Source: Crocodylus rhombifer
Taxonomy: Eukaryota > Chordata > Crocodylia > Crocodylidae
Direction of reading: 5' to 3'
Length of the DNA stretch: 64,000 nucleotides
NCBI GenBank assembly: GCA_038503035.1
Contig: JAVSML010024588.1
Coordinates: 62,001 to 126,000 of the forward strand
Under the pieces are notes generated by a model. The model was not told where the DNA came from and did no database searches. It worked only from the letters and a program-made list of their open reading frames with translations. Shown here piece after piece: positions 1-10,884 of this stretch (the first letter of the stretch is position 1; every line of letters begins with the position of its first letter). A program made the position numbers and the translations under genes.

Positions 1-1234
1 TCCTTGTATTGATTTGTTTTGTCTTCAGAAGGAAAAAAAAAGGATTGTATTTTAACAACTAAAGCTAAGAGCTATCATCAAAACGTGATTATCATTTTCC
101 TAGGAAGGACATTAAATATTACTGGATAGATGATCAAAAATGGTTTTCTACACATGAAAACCTCTGAACAAACAAGGAAGCAGAGAGAGAGGATAGTAAG
201 GAAGACATAAAGATATATTCCTTTTGGAATTTTAAATAATTTAACTGTAGCCTTTTCCTCCTGTTTTATTCATGTACATTTAATAAATGAAAAATATTTT
301 TAGTTAGTACAGAACAACAACCAGAAAAACAATCCTGTCAAGAAAATATCAATAGTTTGTTGTTTACTTTGATAATAATAAAACTACTACTGAAACATTA
401 TATAATTTTAAAAATCTGTAGGTCTTATTTTCATTTTCCTCAAGTTTACACCAGTGTAAATCAGGTCAATTCAGTGTGATTATTGCTGACTTGTATTAAT
501 GTAGACGTGATTAAAATCTGCACGTATAATTAAATTGCCATAGTCCCTTCTGCTAGTTGTTTTCTTCTCATGTCTCTGCAACACAGTTGACCATTTTGTT
601 ACACATGCAGGTGATTATTTATTGTACTTTGCAAGGTCTTCCATTGTGCTTTCAACCAGTGGGCATTGCATAAGGTGTAGTGCATTTTGAGGCTATGTGC
701 TGCAGTCACAAGTAGTTGAACCAATGGTATAGGCCCACTTCTTCATTAGTTCCTTGAAGCATCCGTCTCTGGTACATAGGCTGTTGAGATATAGTCAATT
801 TTGCCATGGTTTGCTAGCCCTTGGTGGTAAGTACTCAGCTGCTGGAACGTCCATTTTTCAGATATTTTCTTCAGCATGTCATTCCACAGCTGTACTCATG
901 CCTCCTTTTGGTAGGCACCTTCCCACAGCTGTGAGAAGGTGAGTGCTGATGAGGAAGCTCCTGTATGACTTATGTCTGTGTACTATAGGATGTTTATACA
1001 GCGGGTGTCTCGTCTTCAATTTGTCTTGATCATTCTGTCCTCCTGGCCTCCTCTGAGGGCCAGATTGTGGCCCTTACCCAAAAGGTACTGCATAGATGGC
1101 AGGATTCCCATTAAATATTTGTGAGCCCTCTAATGCTCACCAGCTACTTAATTTTGACAGGTGACAAAAACCAGCCAGCTAATGCTTGGCATGGTATGAG
1201 AAATCAGGTTCCACATGACTGGCACTATTCCATA
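1..1234. other. AT-rich intergenic or intronic DNA, no feature
   Basis: There is no recognisable coding exon, RNA gene or repeat boundary. The sequence is AT-rich with short A and T runs, and reading frames are short and unremarkable. From about 640 it becomes less AT-rich without a recognisable element until the LTR at 1241. Confidence 0.5.
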
Positions 1235-1240
1235 AGCTTG

Positions 1241-1773
1241 TGTGGCAGGGCTCTGTTGGTGCCTGCCACTTTAAGGGATGGGTCAGGCATCCAGCAGGTG
1301 CCTGATGGTGGCAACCATTTTGAGAACCTAGTACATAAAGGTTGCAGTCTGTTGCTGCCAGTCAAGCAGAAATATTGCTTAGCTGAGCTGTGGAACGAGC
1401 AAACTTGGAGGTAAGGGCAGGAGTTTATGGGAATGGTTTGGAGACTCCTCGTCCTGGGCATGACCTAAAACTGCACACTGCTGGGAATGGGTGTCCTGGT
1501 GGGACTCCCAGTAGTGTGGGAGCCCCCAGGAAATACCAAGCCAGTTACCACCCTGGTGAAAGGCAGGTCGGGCACCTTAACCCCTAGCCCTCACAGCACA
1601 GTGGGTATAAGGGGCCCAGGCATGGCTATGAGTGGGGCCAGGCATGGCCATGGCCACCTGTGCCCCCACCAGGGAGGGAAGCCCCATGACTCCAGTGAGA
1701 AGGGGAAGAGATGTGCAGCCCCAGTGAGAGGGGGTGGAGCCCCAATGAGGGGGAAACCAGAGAGCTGGGAGTC

Positions 1774-1822
<49 letters not shown>

Positions 1823-2100
1823 GAGTTGCCCCAGGAGGGCAAGCTTGGCCCCAGTCAGGTAATTGGTTGTCCACTACCCCAGTGAGGGTCACAGGAGAGG
1901 CCCAAAAGATGGTACATCTCCACCCAAGGTGTGTGCTAGGTAAAACTTAAGGCTGAAGGGGCCCACTTGGAGAGGAAGCAAAAAGGTACCAGTTGTCAAT
2001 GTGTGAAAGACCCCTGTGACCCCCTGTAAAGAAATAAAGGTTCCTTGCAAACAGGTTTGATGGTTCTGAAGTAGCACATCCATATGCTGTCCCATACACA
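1241..2100 (+). mobile_element. Solo LTR, ERV-like, 860 bp
   Basis: The segment starts TGTGGCAGGGC and ends CCCATACACA, giving the TG...CA ends of an LTR. It is flanked on both sides by the same six bases, AGCTTG (1235-1240 and 2101-2106), a perfect target-site duplication. A TATA-like ACATAAAG lies at 1333-1340, and an AATAAA polyadenylation signal at 2033-2038 sits 62 bp before the end, as expected for a U3-R-U5 layout on the plus strand. No internal retroviral genes are adjacent, so it is a solo LTR left by LTR-LTR recombination. A 6-bp duplication is usual for some ERV classes, while 5 bp is usual for gypsy and others; the class is therefore not fixed. A (TG)n tract lies inside it. Confidence 0.72.
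1777..1819 (+). repeat. (TG)n microsatellite
   Basis: About 21 uninterrupted TG dinucleotides inside the LTR at 1241-2100. They generate artefactual Cys-Val and Thr-His repeat reading frames on the two strands, which should not be called genes. Confidence 0.98.
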
Positions 2101-2106
2101 AGCTTG

Positions 2107-2689
2107 AGAAGTTAGGCCCAATCGTGGCCTACGAGATTGATAATAAACCTAAGACTTAATCAAGAATATAATATTATGACTGTAACTCCTAATTTCTTCT
2201 GGGTAAAAACAACTTCATAAGGCCTTTAGGAGATATTCCTTAAGGTGTTACACATGTATTATCACTATGTAGGTAAGAACTCAACTATCCAGAGGGGGGT
2301 CACCATAAATCATTTGTCATTAAGTTATACTTCATTGTGTCTATGAACAGAAAGAACATTAATTTATGTAACCTTGACAGTGTACCTGATATGGTTGCTT
2401 CCAATACAGTTCAATACAAAACTTTTTTTTTTCTTTTAGAGAATAAATGTAAAGGAAGAAAAAATCTAGTCTATACTTCACATGTTTTATTGAAGAGAAC
2501 TTCTAAAAACAAAGTAAAACAGTCCTGAATAAAAGTTATTCTCATATCAACCTTTTAAAAAAGTAAATATTTTATCAAATTTTAACAAATGTTGAAAATA
2601 ATTTTATGATAATTTAAAATTTATTCGTATTAATAAGGACATGAATAAATAGGAAAATAGTTCTTAAGGTAAAAATGGAATGTTTATAG
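2107..2689. other. AT-rich spacer, no feature
   Basis: Very AT-rich sequence, especially 2520-2690, between the solo LTR and an antisense CR1. Nothing in it resembles a gene or a bounded repeat. Confidence 0.5.
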
Positions 2690-2756
2690 ATTAATAGATG
2701 CTAGGGTCAGAAGGCAGGAAAAAGTTCCTGACTTGGAGTCAGTGGCAGGAAAAAGT

Positions 2757-2778
2757 GCTGGGGTCATGTGACCCCAGC
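2757..2778 (-). repeat. CR1 3'-UTR palindrome (hairpin)
   Basis: A perfect 22-bp palindrome: ten paired bases on either side of a two-base centre plus the terminal GC pair. It lies just after the CR1 stop codon region. Equivalent but sequence-different hairpins occur in the CR1 copies at 13833-13852, 23792-23813, 22210-22231 and 63141-63162. See the finding on covariation. Confidence 0.85.
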
Positions 2779-3363
2779 CAGGTGCTTGTCCAGTCTTCTT
2801 TTGAAGACCGCCAAGGTAGGGGAGAGCACCACCTCCCTTGGAAGCCTGTTCCAGATCCTGGCGACCTTAACTGTGAAGTTCTTTCTCATGTCCAACCTAA
2901 ATCTACTGTCTATCAGCCTATGGCCATTGGTTCTGGTTATTCCAAGGGATGCTCTGGTAAAAAGAGCATCTTCTATTCCCCGCTGTACCCCTCTGGTGAA
3001 TTTGTATACTGCTGCAACATCCCCACTTAGCCTTCTCTTGTGGAGGCTCAAAAGTTTCAGGTCCCTCAGCCTTTCCTTATAAGGCCTTCCCTGCAGGCAT
3101 CGAACAATAGGAGTGGTCCCACTCTGGACTCTCTCAAGGTTGTCCACATCCTTTTTGAATTGCAGCAATCAGAATTGGACACAGTACTCTACCTGAGGCC
3201 TGACCAGTGCTGCATAGAGGGGGAGCATCACCTCCCTGGACCTGTTTGTGATGCACCTACTAACGCATGACAAAGTGCAGTTAGATCTGCTAATTACTTC
3301 ATCACACTGATGACTCGTATTTATCTTGGAGTCGACAATGACTCTGAGAACTCTTTCTGCCAC
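2764..3363 (-). pseudogene. CR1 ORF2 C-terminal remnant, with nonsense codon
   Basis: Two adjacent minus-strand frames, 3363-3169 and 3168-2764, are in the same phase and separated by one stop. In the other CR1 copies of this window the stop position is a tryptophan (context EYCVQFW), so TGG has become TGA here. The downstream piece carries the C-terminal CR1 words GRPYKERLRDL, HKRRLSGD and RIWNRLPREVV. The catalytic reverse-transcriptase core lies upstream and is missing. This is a dead copy of a DNA-copying enzyme, not a host gene. Confidence 0.88.
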
Positions 3364-3639
3364 TGTGCTGCTGACAATGTCATCCCCAGTCTATAGGTGT
3401 GCTGGTGATTCCCTCTCCCTAGGTGCAACACCTTGCACTTGTCCTTGTTGAACTGCATCCTATTGTTCTCTGCTCATTTCTCTAACTGTTCAGGTCTGCC
3501 TGGATTTGGTTTCTTTCTATAAAAATAAACATGTTTCAAGATATACATTTGAGAATTGAACATTACTTATCTCACTGATCTTACCAACATTTCCATAGTT
3601 TAATGGTTTCTTATGAGATTTGGTTAAGAAAGCTTCTTT

Positions 3640-4572
3640 GGCTAGGGACAGACATTCAAAAAGCCTGAGCCTGAATTGATTCAATCTTTGCACATAGTCT
3701 TAACCTGACTAGGCTAAATCAGCTTTGTAACCAGACAGACATCCCAGAAATGCAGGCACATGCCTGCAGTGGTTCAGTCTAGAAGCCGGGGGCAGGGGGC
3801 ACTAGAACAGCTCTCTCTTCCCCAGGGCTGAGCAAAGGGACGGCATGGCCAGGCCCTGGCAGGATGCTGTGACTGGAGAGGGGTAACAGAGTATTTATCA
3901 GCTCCCCCCACCACCACCATCCTTGGTAACAGTACATTTATCAGCTCTGTTATCAGAATTAAACAGAATTAAACACCGCATTAGAAAACAAAGCCTTGCT
4001 CATTACAGGCTCTTCTTAAACAGCTTTTTTTCCCCAAAGGCATGAATGCAGGGACATTACTGAGCTGTTGATTACTTCCAAAAAGCCCTAAGTAGACACT
4101 GTCCTATCTCTCTGACACAGCATTAGCTAGCATACCACATGCTGGCTATGGTCTGTGCTGTAGCAGAGAGAAGGAATGGATCTCTCATTAAAAGCACTGA
4201 GTGGGGAGGGGGGCACAGGAAAGATGGATGACCCTGCTGTGCTTGCAAGTCTCTACTGGAGCTCTGGCCAAGGAACAAAAGGGAGGGACAAGCCCTGCTG
4301 TGGAGCAGACAGCACCGGCCAGCCCAAAAAGCATGCTGGGATGCTGGGGATGTCTGGTTTATCTTAAACCAGGAAGGAGTCTGGGACAGACATTCCATAA
4401 ACCAGTTTGACCCAAATCAGTTATGTCTGATACTACATTCAACCAGGTTAATCTCAAACTGGTTTCAGACATTTTCAAAATGGGATATGTGCACTGAACT
4501 TCTGTTCTGTTACAGGTTTAAACCAGTTTCTGATCACCTAAACAGGTTTATGTGTAATGTCTATCCCTAGCC
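3640..4572 (+). mobile_element. Non-autonomous inverted-repeat DNA element, 933 bp (family M1, copy 1)
   Basis: The left end GGCTAGGGACAGACATT (3640-3656) is matched by its reverse complement at the right end, with one C/T difference (4556-4572). The body contains no transposase frame. The right 200 bp is full of AAACTGGTTT / GTTTAAACC-type half-palindromes. Three more copies of the family occur at 14765-15174, 32973-33205 and 51849-52613. The inner copy of GGGACAGACATT at 4382 suggests a subterminal repeat. The target duplication is not clear (TA or CTAG are possible), so the superfamily is left open. Confidence 0.75.
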
Positions 4573-4832
4573 TTAGAAACAAGACAGCCGCTAAGCTTTT
4601 ATTGACAACTTTCATTATGTATTTGGAATGATTCTTCCCACTCTAAGTAGCAGCTTTCATTTTCATTATTGTTTTCAATCTGACTGAATCAAGTTTTAAG
4701 TAGTCTCTGTTTTGCATACAGAGGCAGGGGAGCTATTATTTACATTAAACACATTTTTTGTACAGATGTGGAAAGACAATCTTTTAAAGTTGATTAAAGA
4801 AACTCAGGGGACTACCATGTGCACAGCTTATT

Positions 4833-4898
4833 ATCTCTGTTAGCAGTTAGAGAAGGGGAGGACTGATCTCTGTTAGCAGTCAGAGAAGGGGAGGACTG
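4833..4898 (+). repeat. 33-bp tandem duplication
   Basis: Two adjacent 33-bp units (4833-4865 and 4866-4898) that differ by one base. The surrounding 4573-5190 is otherwise unremarkable AT-rich sequence. Confidence 0.95.
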
Positions 4899-5204
4899 AA
4901 GGGGAGCCAATGCAATTTGGAAGAGAGAGAAAACAAAACATACTGAAAGTGTAAACTCAGTTTGTGAAGAAATATTGCTACCAAAAGAATGAACAACTTA
5001 AAATGTATTTCTGTATCAGATATAATAAGCAGGATAAATGCAAGTTGTTAGATGCTACTTAATATATATTACAAATGTCTATTGACTTTTTATGGAAGAT
5101 ATATAGAGACATGCCATTTCATGAGTAATATGTGGCACTGAAGACATAACACATTGCTTTTATAAGGACGATTTTCAACAAATATATAAAAAATTGGAAA
5201 ATTG

Positions 5205-5860
5205 CCCGTCGAGAATGATGGGGGGAGGGGGGAACAGGGATAGAGCCGTGCATCCGGCCCTGTGCCCCCATCCCTGCTGCTTTGGATCTGGCCCTGCTCA
5301 ACTCCCCCGCCCCCGACAGGTCCGGGTCCGGTCCTGCTCCACCCCCCGCCGTCACTCCAGTTGCAGCCCCACTCCACACCTCCACTACTCCAGATATGGC
5401 CCCATTCCACTGCCCCTCCGTACTACTCCAGGTCCAGCCCTGCTCTACCCCCTTGCTCCCTGCCTTACTGGGTCTGGCATTACTCCACCTCCCTTCCCCA
5501 CTCCACATCACCTGGCCTGCATCTGCCTCCCTTTTTCCCTCCCTGCCCATCACCTCCCTCTCCCTACTGGCTGTTTTGGGGGGCAGTGGGGCCAGGTGTG
5601 GTGGGGATGCTGTCACCGTGATTCCCATCCCCTTTGCCCTCAGGCAGGGAAGTGTGGGGGTGGGAAAGCTCCACTACTTGGGCAGCCAGGTTGTGTTCAC
5701 CACTGCCACAAACTTCCCTGGCAACTTGGGCACGCGGAACCCAGGCCAACGCAGCCAATTTCTTCCCGCCCTCTCAGCAACACATGTGCTGTTGCCCAAA
5801 AGTGTTACAGACAGATAGACACACAGAAAAACAGACTAAGCCTTTTATTATATTAGAATA
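5205..5860 (+). repeat. Pyrimidine-rich GC block with AT-rich edges, unclassified
   Basis: A C/CT-rich stretch of about 600 bp stands out from AT-rich surroundings. It contains repeated CCCCACTCCA / CCTGCTC words of low complexity. The left edge (5165-5215, AATTGCCCGTCGAG) and right edge (5810-5860, with an AGACAGATAGACACACAG run and CCTTTTATTATATTAG) look like termini of an insertion, but I could not match them as inverted or direct repeats. The long open frames here are by-products of the skewed base composition. An unclassified interspersed repeat is the likeliest reading. Confidence 0.4.
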
Positions 5861-5869
5861 AGCTAAAAC

Positions 5870-6186
5870 ATATATTCAGAGCTCATATCAATGTTAATAA
5901 TAACTAATAAGTTATCCTGCCAGAAATAGGAAGACACGTGCCAGCTAGAAACTTACTTTGCATTCAGCCATGTGAAAGTCTGGGGCTTTGAGCAGGCAGA
6001 GGGTCAAAACAGAAAGTTTTTGAGATCAGAGCCTAAAACATGTAATGTCATGTTTTTCAGTGGGGCATTTCTCAAAGGGGCATTTCTCAATTGCAGTTGC
6101 ATCATGCATAATATTCCACAGTAGATGACAAGGAGCCAAAACCTATTCCAGAGATTCAAAGGGCCTTAAAGCTGATATTCTTTCAA
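5870..6186. other. Intergenic sequence, no feature
   Basis: Mixed-composition sequence with no repeat boundary or coding trace that I recognise. Confidence 0.4.
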
Positions 6187-6345
6187 TACAGCTGATGTTA
6201 GAGGCAAGGATTTTTGTGGGTGATATCTCCTATTGGACTGACAACATGGTTTTGAATACAGTTGGTCCAATAAAAGACACAACCCATAAAAATCATGGCC
6301 TCTCACAAAATTCCTGGGCCATAATGGCTACAACAGTATCTATAC
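6187..6345 (+). repeat. Interspersed repeat with long inverted-repeat hairpin
   Basis: The arms at 6210-6242 and 6261-6293 are inverted copies of about 33 bp with a short spacer. The 'ATTGGxCxAAC ... GTTGGTCCAAT' core and the following CCTGGGCCATAATGGCTACAAC-like tail resemble a repeat that is widespread in reptile genomes. It has no coding capacity. The family name is not assigned. Confidence 0.6.
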
Positions 6346-8520
6346 ATCTGATGCTAATTGGGGGTTAGGTTGACTTATGAAGTTATTTTGATAATGAAAA
6401 GAATGGTAGGTATGTTGCATTTTTAACTGTGTCAAAGTTGCACAGACAAAATGGGAAGGAATATGCTAATTTTAATTTAAATACTAACAAATATGGAATA
6501 AAATTAATGTCCAAAAGGGGGAAAAGAGGGATTTTAAAAAAATTTGTCTGCATTTTGATTATTATAATTTAAAATTTAAATTTGAAAAATGATTTGAACC
6601 AACAGTATTTTCAGAAATCAGCCTTCCTGCTGATCCTGAAAGTCTTGACCACTGAGGATTTAGACCTTCTTCTTGCCTGGGAAAATCCAAAAACTTTAAC
6701 CACCTCACATATAGCCCTTAAATAACTCCAAGCCAGGCCCTCTCCTCCCCCACTCCCAATCTTAATTGTTCCAATTCCTACTGTGTCTCATAATTATTCA
6801 GAAATTTTTCTCCCTGGGGCATCTGGCATTCCTTTGGCCAATTACTCTCTTGAATGCCTTCACTATCGAGGAGTTGATTTTTCCATTACAGGCAGACAAT
6901 GCCTTGGGTTCTCATCCCAATAATGGCTCCTTCTATCTGTAATTGGGAGTTCAATTGCCCTTGCCCTAAAACAAAATGCCAAGAGACACTTGTAGTTCCA
7001 CCTACTACCTTTTCCTTAAGTGTGGATCCCTCAGTTCCCTTAACTAAACCAGCTACAAAATCATGAAGATGTGTATAAACAGCATAACAATCTATACAGT
7101 GATAAAAGTGACATAGATGGATACAAAATAACATTAGCTTTACAACAGGACTGCATACCTACCATATCAGTACAACAAAACAGACAATGTTCATGACACC
7201 CCATGAAGCCCCAAGACTTGGTGAGGTTTGTGACAGGGCTCTGATGGGGATTAGATTGTAAAGGAGGAAAGAGACTGAAAATTTGGGGTGGGCACTGTAT
7301 CTTAACAAAAATGAGATATTTTAAAAATGTTAATGGAGGAAAAAAAAGGACAACAAGACTCAATGCAGAATGACTTGGTAGGTGGGGCATTTATGTGAGG
7401 TTCAGTAGCTATTTTTTATTTGAATTTAAAGCAAATTGTTAAACCTAATAAGCTGAGTCCTTTATTTATAACAGGCTCTAAGAGAAGGCTTAATGAGTGA
7501 AAACGTTAATGAAATGTGTTCGATAATAATGTAGTGGCCAATAAGATGAGAAAAGATTTGTCTACATTTACCATATGATTCCTTCTTTATCTCATATTCT
7601 AGGGGAAAAATAGATAAATTCTAAATGCATTCAGCTGCAGGCTGACTATGTAAATATGAGAGATAATCCTTGATATAGGAAAAGATAAACTATTTCGGAT
7701 TCCACTCTGCTGTAATTACGGGGAAATTCTAAGTTTTTATGACAGCCACTATAAATTGTACATTTAGTGTTTGAGTAAATCAGGAATAACTATTGATAAT
7801 AGATGTATGTAATTTATTTACAGCAAAAATGCATTGATAATTTAGGCCAGCGATGGAATTGTAAGGTGCCAATATTTTTGCAGGGACACTGCTGATTCTG
7901 CACATTTCACAAGCTTCTGCCTTCTATTTTATGCCTACAATTGTGCCAGATCACCACCCTGAGACCTCTTTGCCAATCCTTCATGGCCTTCATGTATTCA
8001 AAAAAGGATGTTAACACTCAGCCCTTTGGGAATGACTATTTAGGAATGGTAAACAATTAGGTAATATCATTCAGACATCTGGCCTAGCATGGCACAAAAC
8101 TCCTAGGCTGAGTCTGGAAAACTACTTATGTATCTTGGCAAGGGATATATTGGCAATGTACCCTTGATAAGCTGTAAAACAGTTTGCATTTGGCTATCAA
8201 CCTTTACCTCTGCTCATCTCATTCTGTTTCCCAGGACGAGTGATCTATTTTCTCAAAATAAATATCAGTCAAGTGCTAATCCTTAGCAATCATTCATATG
8301 ACTGAAAGCAAGGAATCCAGGGTTTGGTAGGCAAGGAATTCTAAGAAGCATCCTTATAGAGCTCAGTGACATTTTTGGGAAAATATTCACTGATAAATGT
8401 ATTTACAAATCAAAACCCAAATTCTGTCCGCCCCCCCCATATCCCTTCCACCACTTACCAGGTACATACAGTATTGCACATGAAGGAAAAGAATGAGTTG
8501 ATTAGGTTGCTTTCATTGTT
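6346..8520. other. AT-rich sequence; unresolved minus-strand frames at 6886-7390
   Basis: Mostly unique-looking AT-rich DNA. Between 6886 and 7390 two overlapping minus-strand frames of 82 and 109 codons occur, with less AT-rich sequence around 6640-7250. The peptides carry no motif I can assign. They may be chance frames or a decayed retroelement. From 7400 to 8520 I see nothing. Confidence 0.35.
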
Positions 8521-8526
8521 ATTTTC

Positions 8527-9601
8527 TGTCATGGAAAATTTCACATGTATGCTGGCAATACAGGAGTGGAGAATTGAATTGGCTGTAATGAGCATGTGCC
8601 ATAGTAACAGGCCTAGCATGTGTCCTCTGTGTGACCTGCAGACCTGTCACTCAAGCTTGACCTACTTTTTGTTCCACGCAGACTCAGCTGAAACAGAGAG
8701 CCTGCTGCAGCGCATGCTCATTGGTTCCATGGCATGAGATAATTCTTCTAGAGACTTCTGTCTGCCAAGCAACCTGATTGGTCACAGGGCTGCTTTAAAA
8801 AAGGTTAGTGAGCCCCTCCCGGAGAGAGAGAGAGAGAGATCCATTTGAACTGAGGACAGAAGCTGGTCTCAGGATCTGTCTCTCAGTAAGGCTTCTCAGC
8901 CTGTCGGCTTTCTCCAGTGGGGACTCTGGCTTTTTTGCTGTGTCTTCACTCTCGATTACACTGTTCGTTCGTTACATCAATTCTCTGGTTTATGAACTGT
9001 TTTGACTTCGACTTCGGCTTATGACTGTTCCTGCTATCTCCAGCTTTCTACTTACCTGGCGCTAACTGACCTCGGCTTCGTTTCTTGACTACGATCCGGC
9101 TCGATTCTGTATACCTTGATCCCGCCTTCATTACATCACATTCCGGTTTTCAACTTCGGCTATCCTCATGATTACTCCGATCATCTGACTGGCGTCACAT
9201 CTCGCTGTCCTCTATGGGTTACAGTTTTGTTGCATTGTGTGTTCGTCCATTCCTTTTATGAGCTGTTGACCAGCCCTGAGACTTAACCAACAGGCAGCCG
9301 CACCTATCCCAGGCTTCGGCCGCAGGGGTAGAACGCAAGGGCTTGTTGGGGAACCTCATGTGCCAACAGACCCCCCCGTGTTGTTGTTTGTTTGTGTTAT
9401 CGCACCACTGTAACTGAAGAATTACTGTGCCTACGCCTCGCTAAGCATAAGTCAATAAACCATCTTGTTATTTTGAAACCACACGCCTCAGTGCCACTCA
9501 GAACTCCACCGCCGCTAATCCCACCTGTTCATTCGTGTCTCCAATTGCCACCCCATTCCACCGTGACCCCTGGGACCCTTCTTGGGGAGGGTATCCCAAC
9601 A
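8527..9601 (+). mobile_element. Candidate solo LTR, gypsy-like, about 1075 bp
   Basis: The segment begins TGTCATGG and ends CCCAACA, flanked by TTTTC on both sides (8522-8526 and 9602-9606), a 5-bp duplication. It has a promoter layout on the plus strand: two reversed CCAAT boxes (ATTGG at 8720-8724 and 8777-8781), a TATA-like TTTAAAAAAGG at 8794-8804, and an AATAAA signal at 9454-9459. The middle (8990-9200) has the CTTCGGCTT / GACTACGATCC style I associate with vertebrate gypsy LTRs, and it is CpG-richer than its surroundings. Because the duplicated bases are low-complexity, the left boundary is less certain than the right. No internal genes are adjacent. Confidence 0.55.
8794..8804 (+). 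promoter_or_regulatory. TATA-like box of the LTR, with upstream CCAAT boxes
   Basis: TTTAAAAAAGG lies 13 bp after the second reversed CCAAT box (8777-8781). This is the expected order for an LTR U3 promoter reading rightwards. Assignment depends on the LTR call at 8527-9601. Confidence 0.4.
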
Positions 9602-9606
9602 TTTTC

Positions 9607-10423
9607 ATTGTTTTTTTTTGCATTTTTTAAATAAAGAGAGTTGTATCAAGCCTTTTCAAAACCAAAGTCTCACAGGACCTAGAGGCATTTTCGCAGTTAC
9701 GTAGCCCATGCAGAAAGAGTGTCCCGAAGTGAAATCTTACTAGAGTAGCAGTAGTACAATTGCTAGTCCAGCTAAATTGGTGTGTCAAAGACTGTGAAAA
9801 GGCATCAAACTTTAGTATTTTCATATCTAAGTAGTGTTTTCCTATAAAAAAAATTCACATCACAATTCAAATCATCTCTCTTCCTTTCCTCTTCCTTCTT
9901 GATCTGCCAGAAAAATAACAGGAGTTCCTTTTAATACATCCCTGGATCATGCCTTATTGTTTATGTGAAGTCTGAAGTTCAGAATAGTTTTTACCACCCA
10001 CCTCCACTGGGGAATTCTTACCCTCCCATTTCTTCTAGGCTCAGCTTTCATAGTCACATCTTAATTTCTGGGAGCAGCAGAAATTCTACACCCCTTATTG
10101 GGCCCAGATTTTCCTTTATATTATATACTACCCACAGCCTGTGTCCAACATAAAAAGGTATGTGTCTGTCAATGAACTGTTTTTTCTTTCCAACTCAGTC
10201 TATGCAATGTTCTTCCACTATTGGCAAACCACAAATAATACAAACAGAAATGGATAAAACCTAGATATCTGTGATCAATGAAGGATTTGCCCAGTTATTC
10301 ACAACTTCAATTTTTTATTTTATATGTTTGCCTTTAGGGGAGTTCTGAAACAGGCCCCTTCCTTCCTGGCTGAAAGCTATCATACAACATAGCCATTATG
10401 GGCACTGACAGACATGGGAAGAA
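9607..10423. other. AT-rich intergenic sequence, no feature
   Basis: No coding trace or bounded repeat recognised. A T-rich stretch immediately follows the LTR end. Confidence 0.45.
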
Positions 10424-10459
10424 ACACACACACAAACACACACATACACACACACACAC
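10424..10459 (+). repeat. (CA)n microsatellite, imperfect
   Basis: A run of CA dinucleotides interrupted by single-base changes. Confidence 0.95.
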
Positions 10460-10884
10460 TTTACTGGAAGCAACAGTGAGTTAGTTTGACTTGGCTCTGC
10501 AGTGTCTGTATAGATTGGGTGCTTCAGCAGGACTTTTTGGCATTTTCAGATCAAGCTGATTCAATCAACCATTAGCTAAAAGCCCCAAAAAGCCCTATTA
10601 AATTGCCCAATCTACACAGCTGTTGGGAAAGCCGGGTGCAACTAACGTGCTGCCTCTTCTGGGCATGTGCTAGGCTTGGCATGGAAGTGCACTGAGTTTA
10701 AAGTAAAGCACCTTTTCTTGAGGTTTTTTCCCCATACCTACAAGCAGCCTATATTGTTCTGCCACTGAAGGCAGAAAATACTTACTCACTCCAAATCAGT
10801 TGCCCTAATTCTGTTTCACCTGAGCCTCATATTCAATGGAAATTTCCAGACTGAATTTGCAAAAAACCTTTCCTGCTCTTGGAC

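Larger units (their letters stand above)
2690..3515 (-). mobile_element. CR1 LINE fragment, antisense (copy A)
   Basis: Read on the minus strand this is the 3' part of a CR1 non-LTR retrotransposon: the end of the reverse-transcriptase ORF followed by the short 3' UTR. The 3' UTR includes a perfect 22-bp palindrome at 2757-2778 and the 'gacccta' tail near 2700. The 5' end is truncated around 3515, as is typical of CR1 insertions that terminate reverse transcription early. Similar coding words occur in the sense copies at 13.0-13.8 kb and 22.9-23.9 kb of this window. Confidence 0.9.

Noticed and set aside
1487..1950. Open frames across the (TG)n tract on both strands
   Set aside because: They are driven by the dinucleotide repeat (Cys-Val or Thr-His runs) and lie inside a solo LTR; no domain.
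5194..5856. A 220-codon frame and several overlapping frames
   Set aside because: Pro/Ser/Cys-rich text from a pyrimidine-rich block, open in several frames on both strands at once; no motif.
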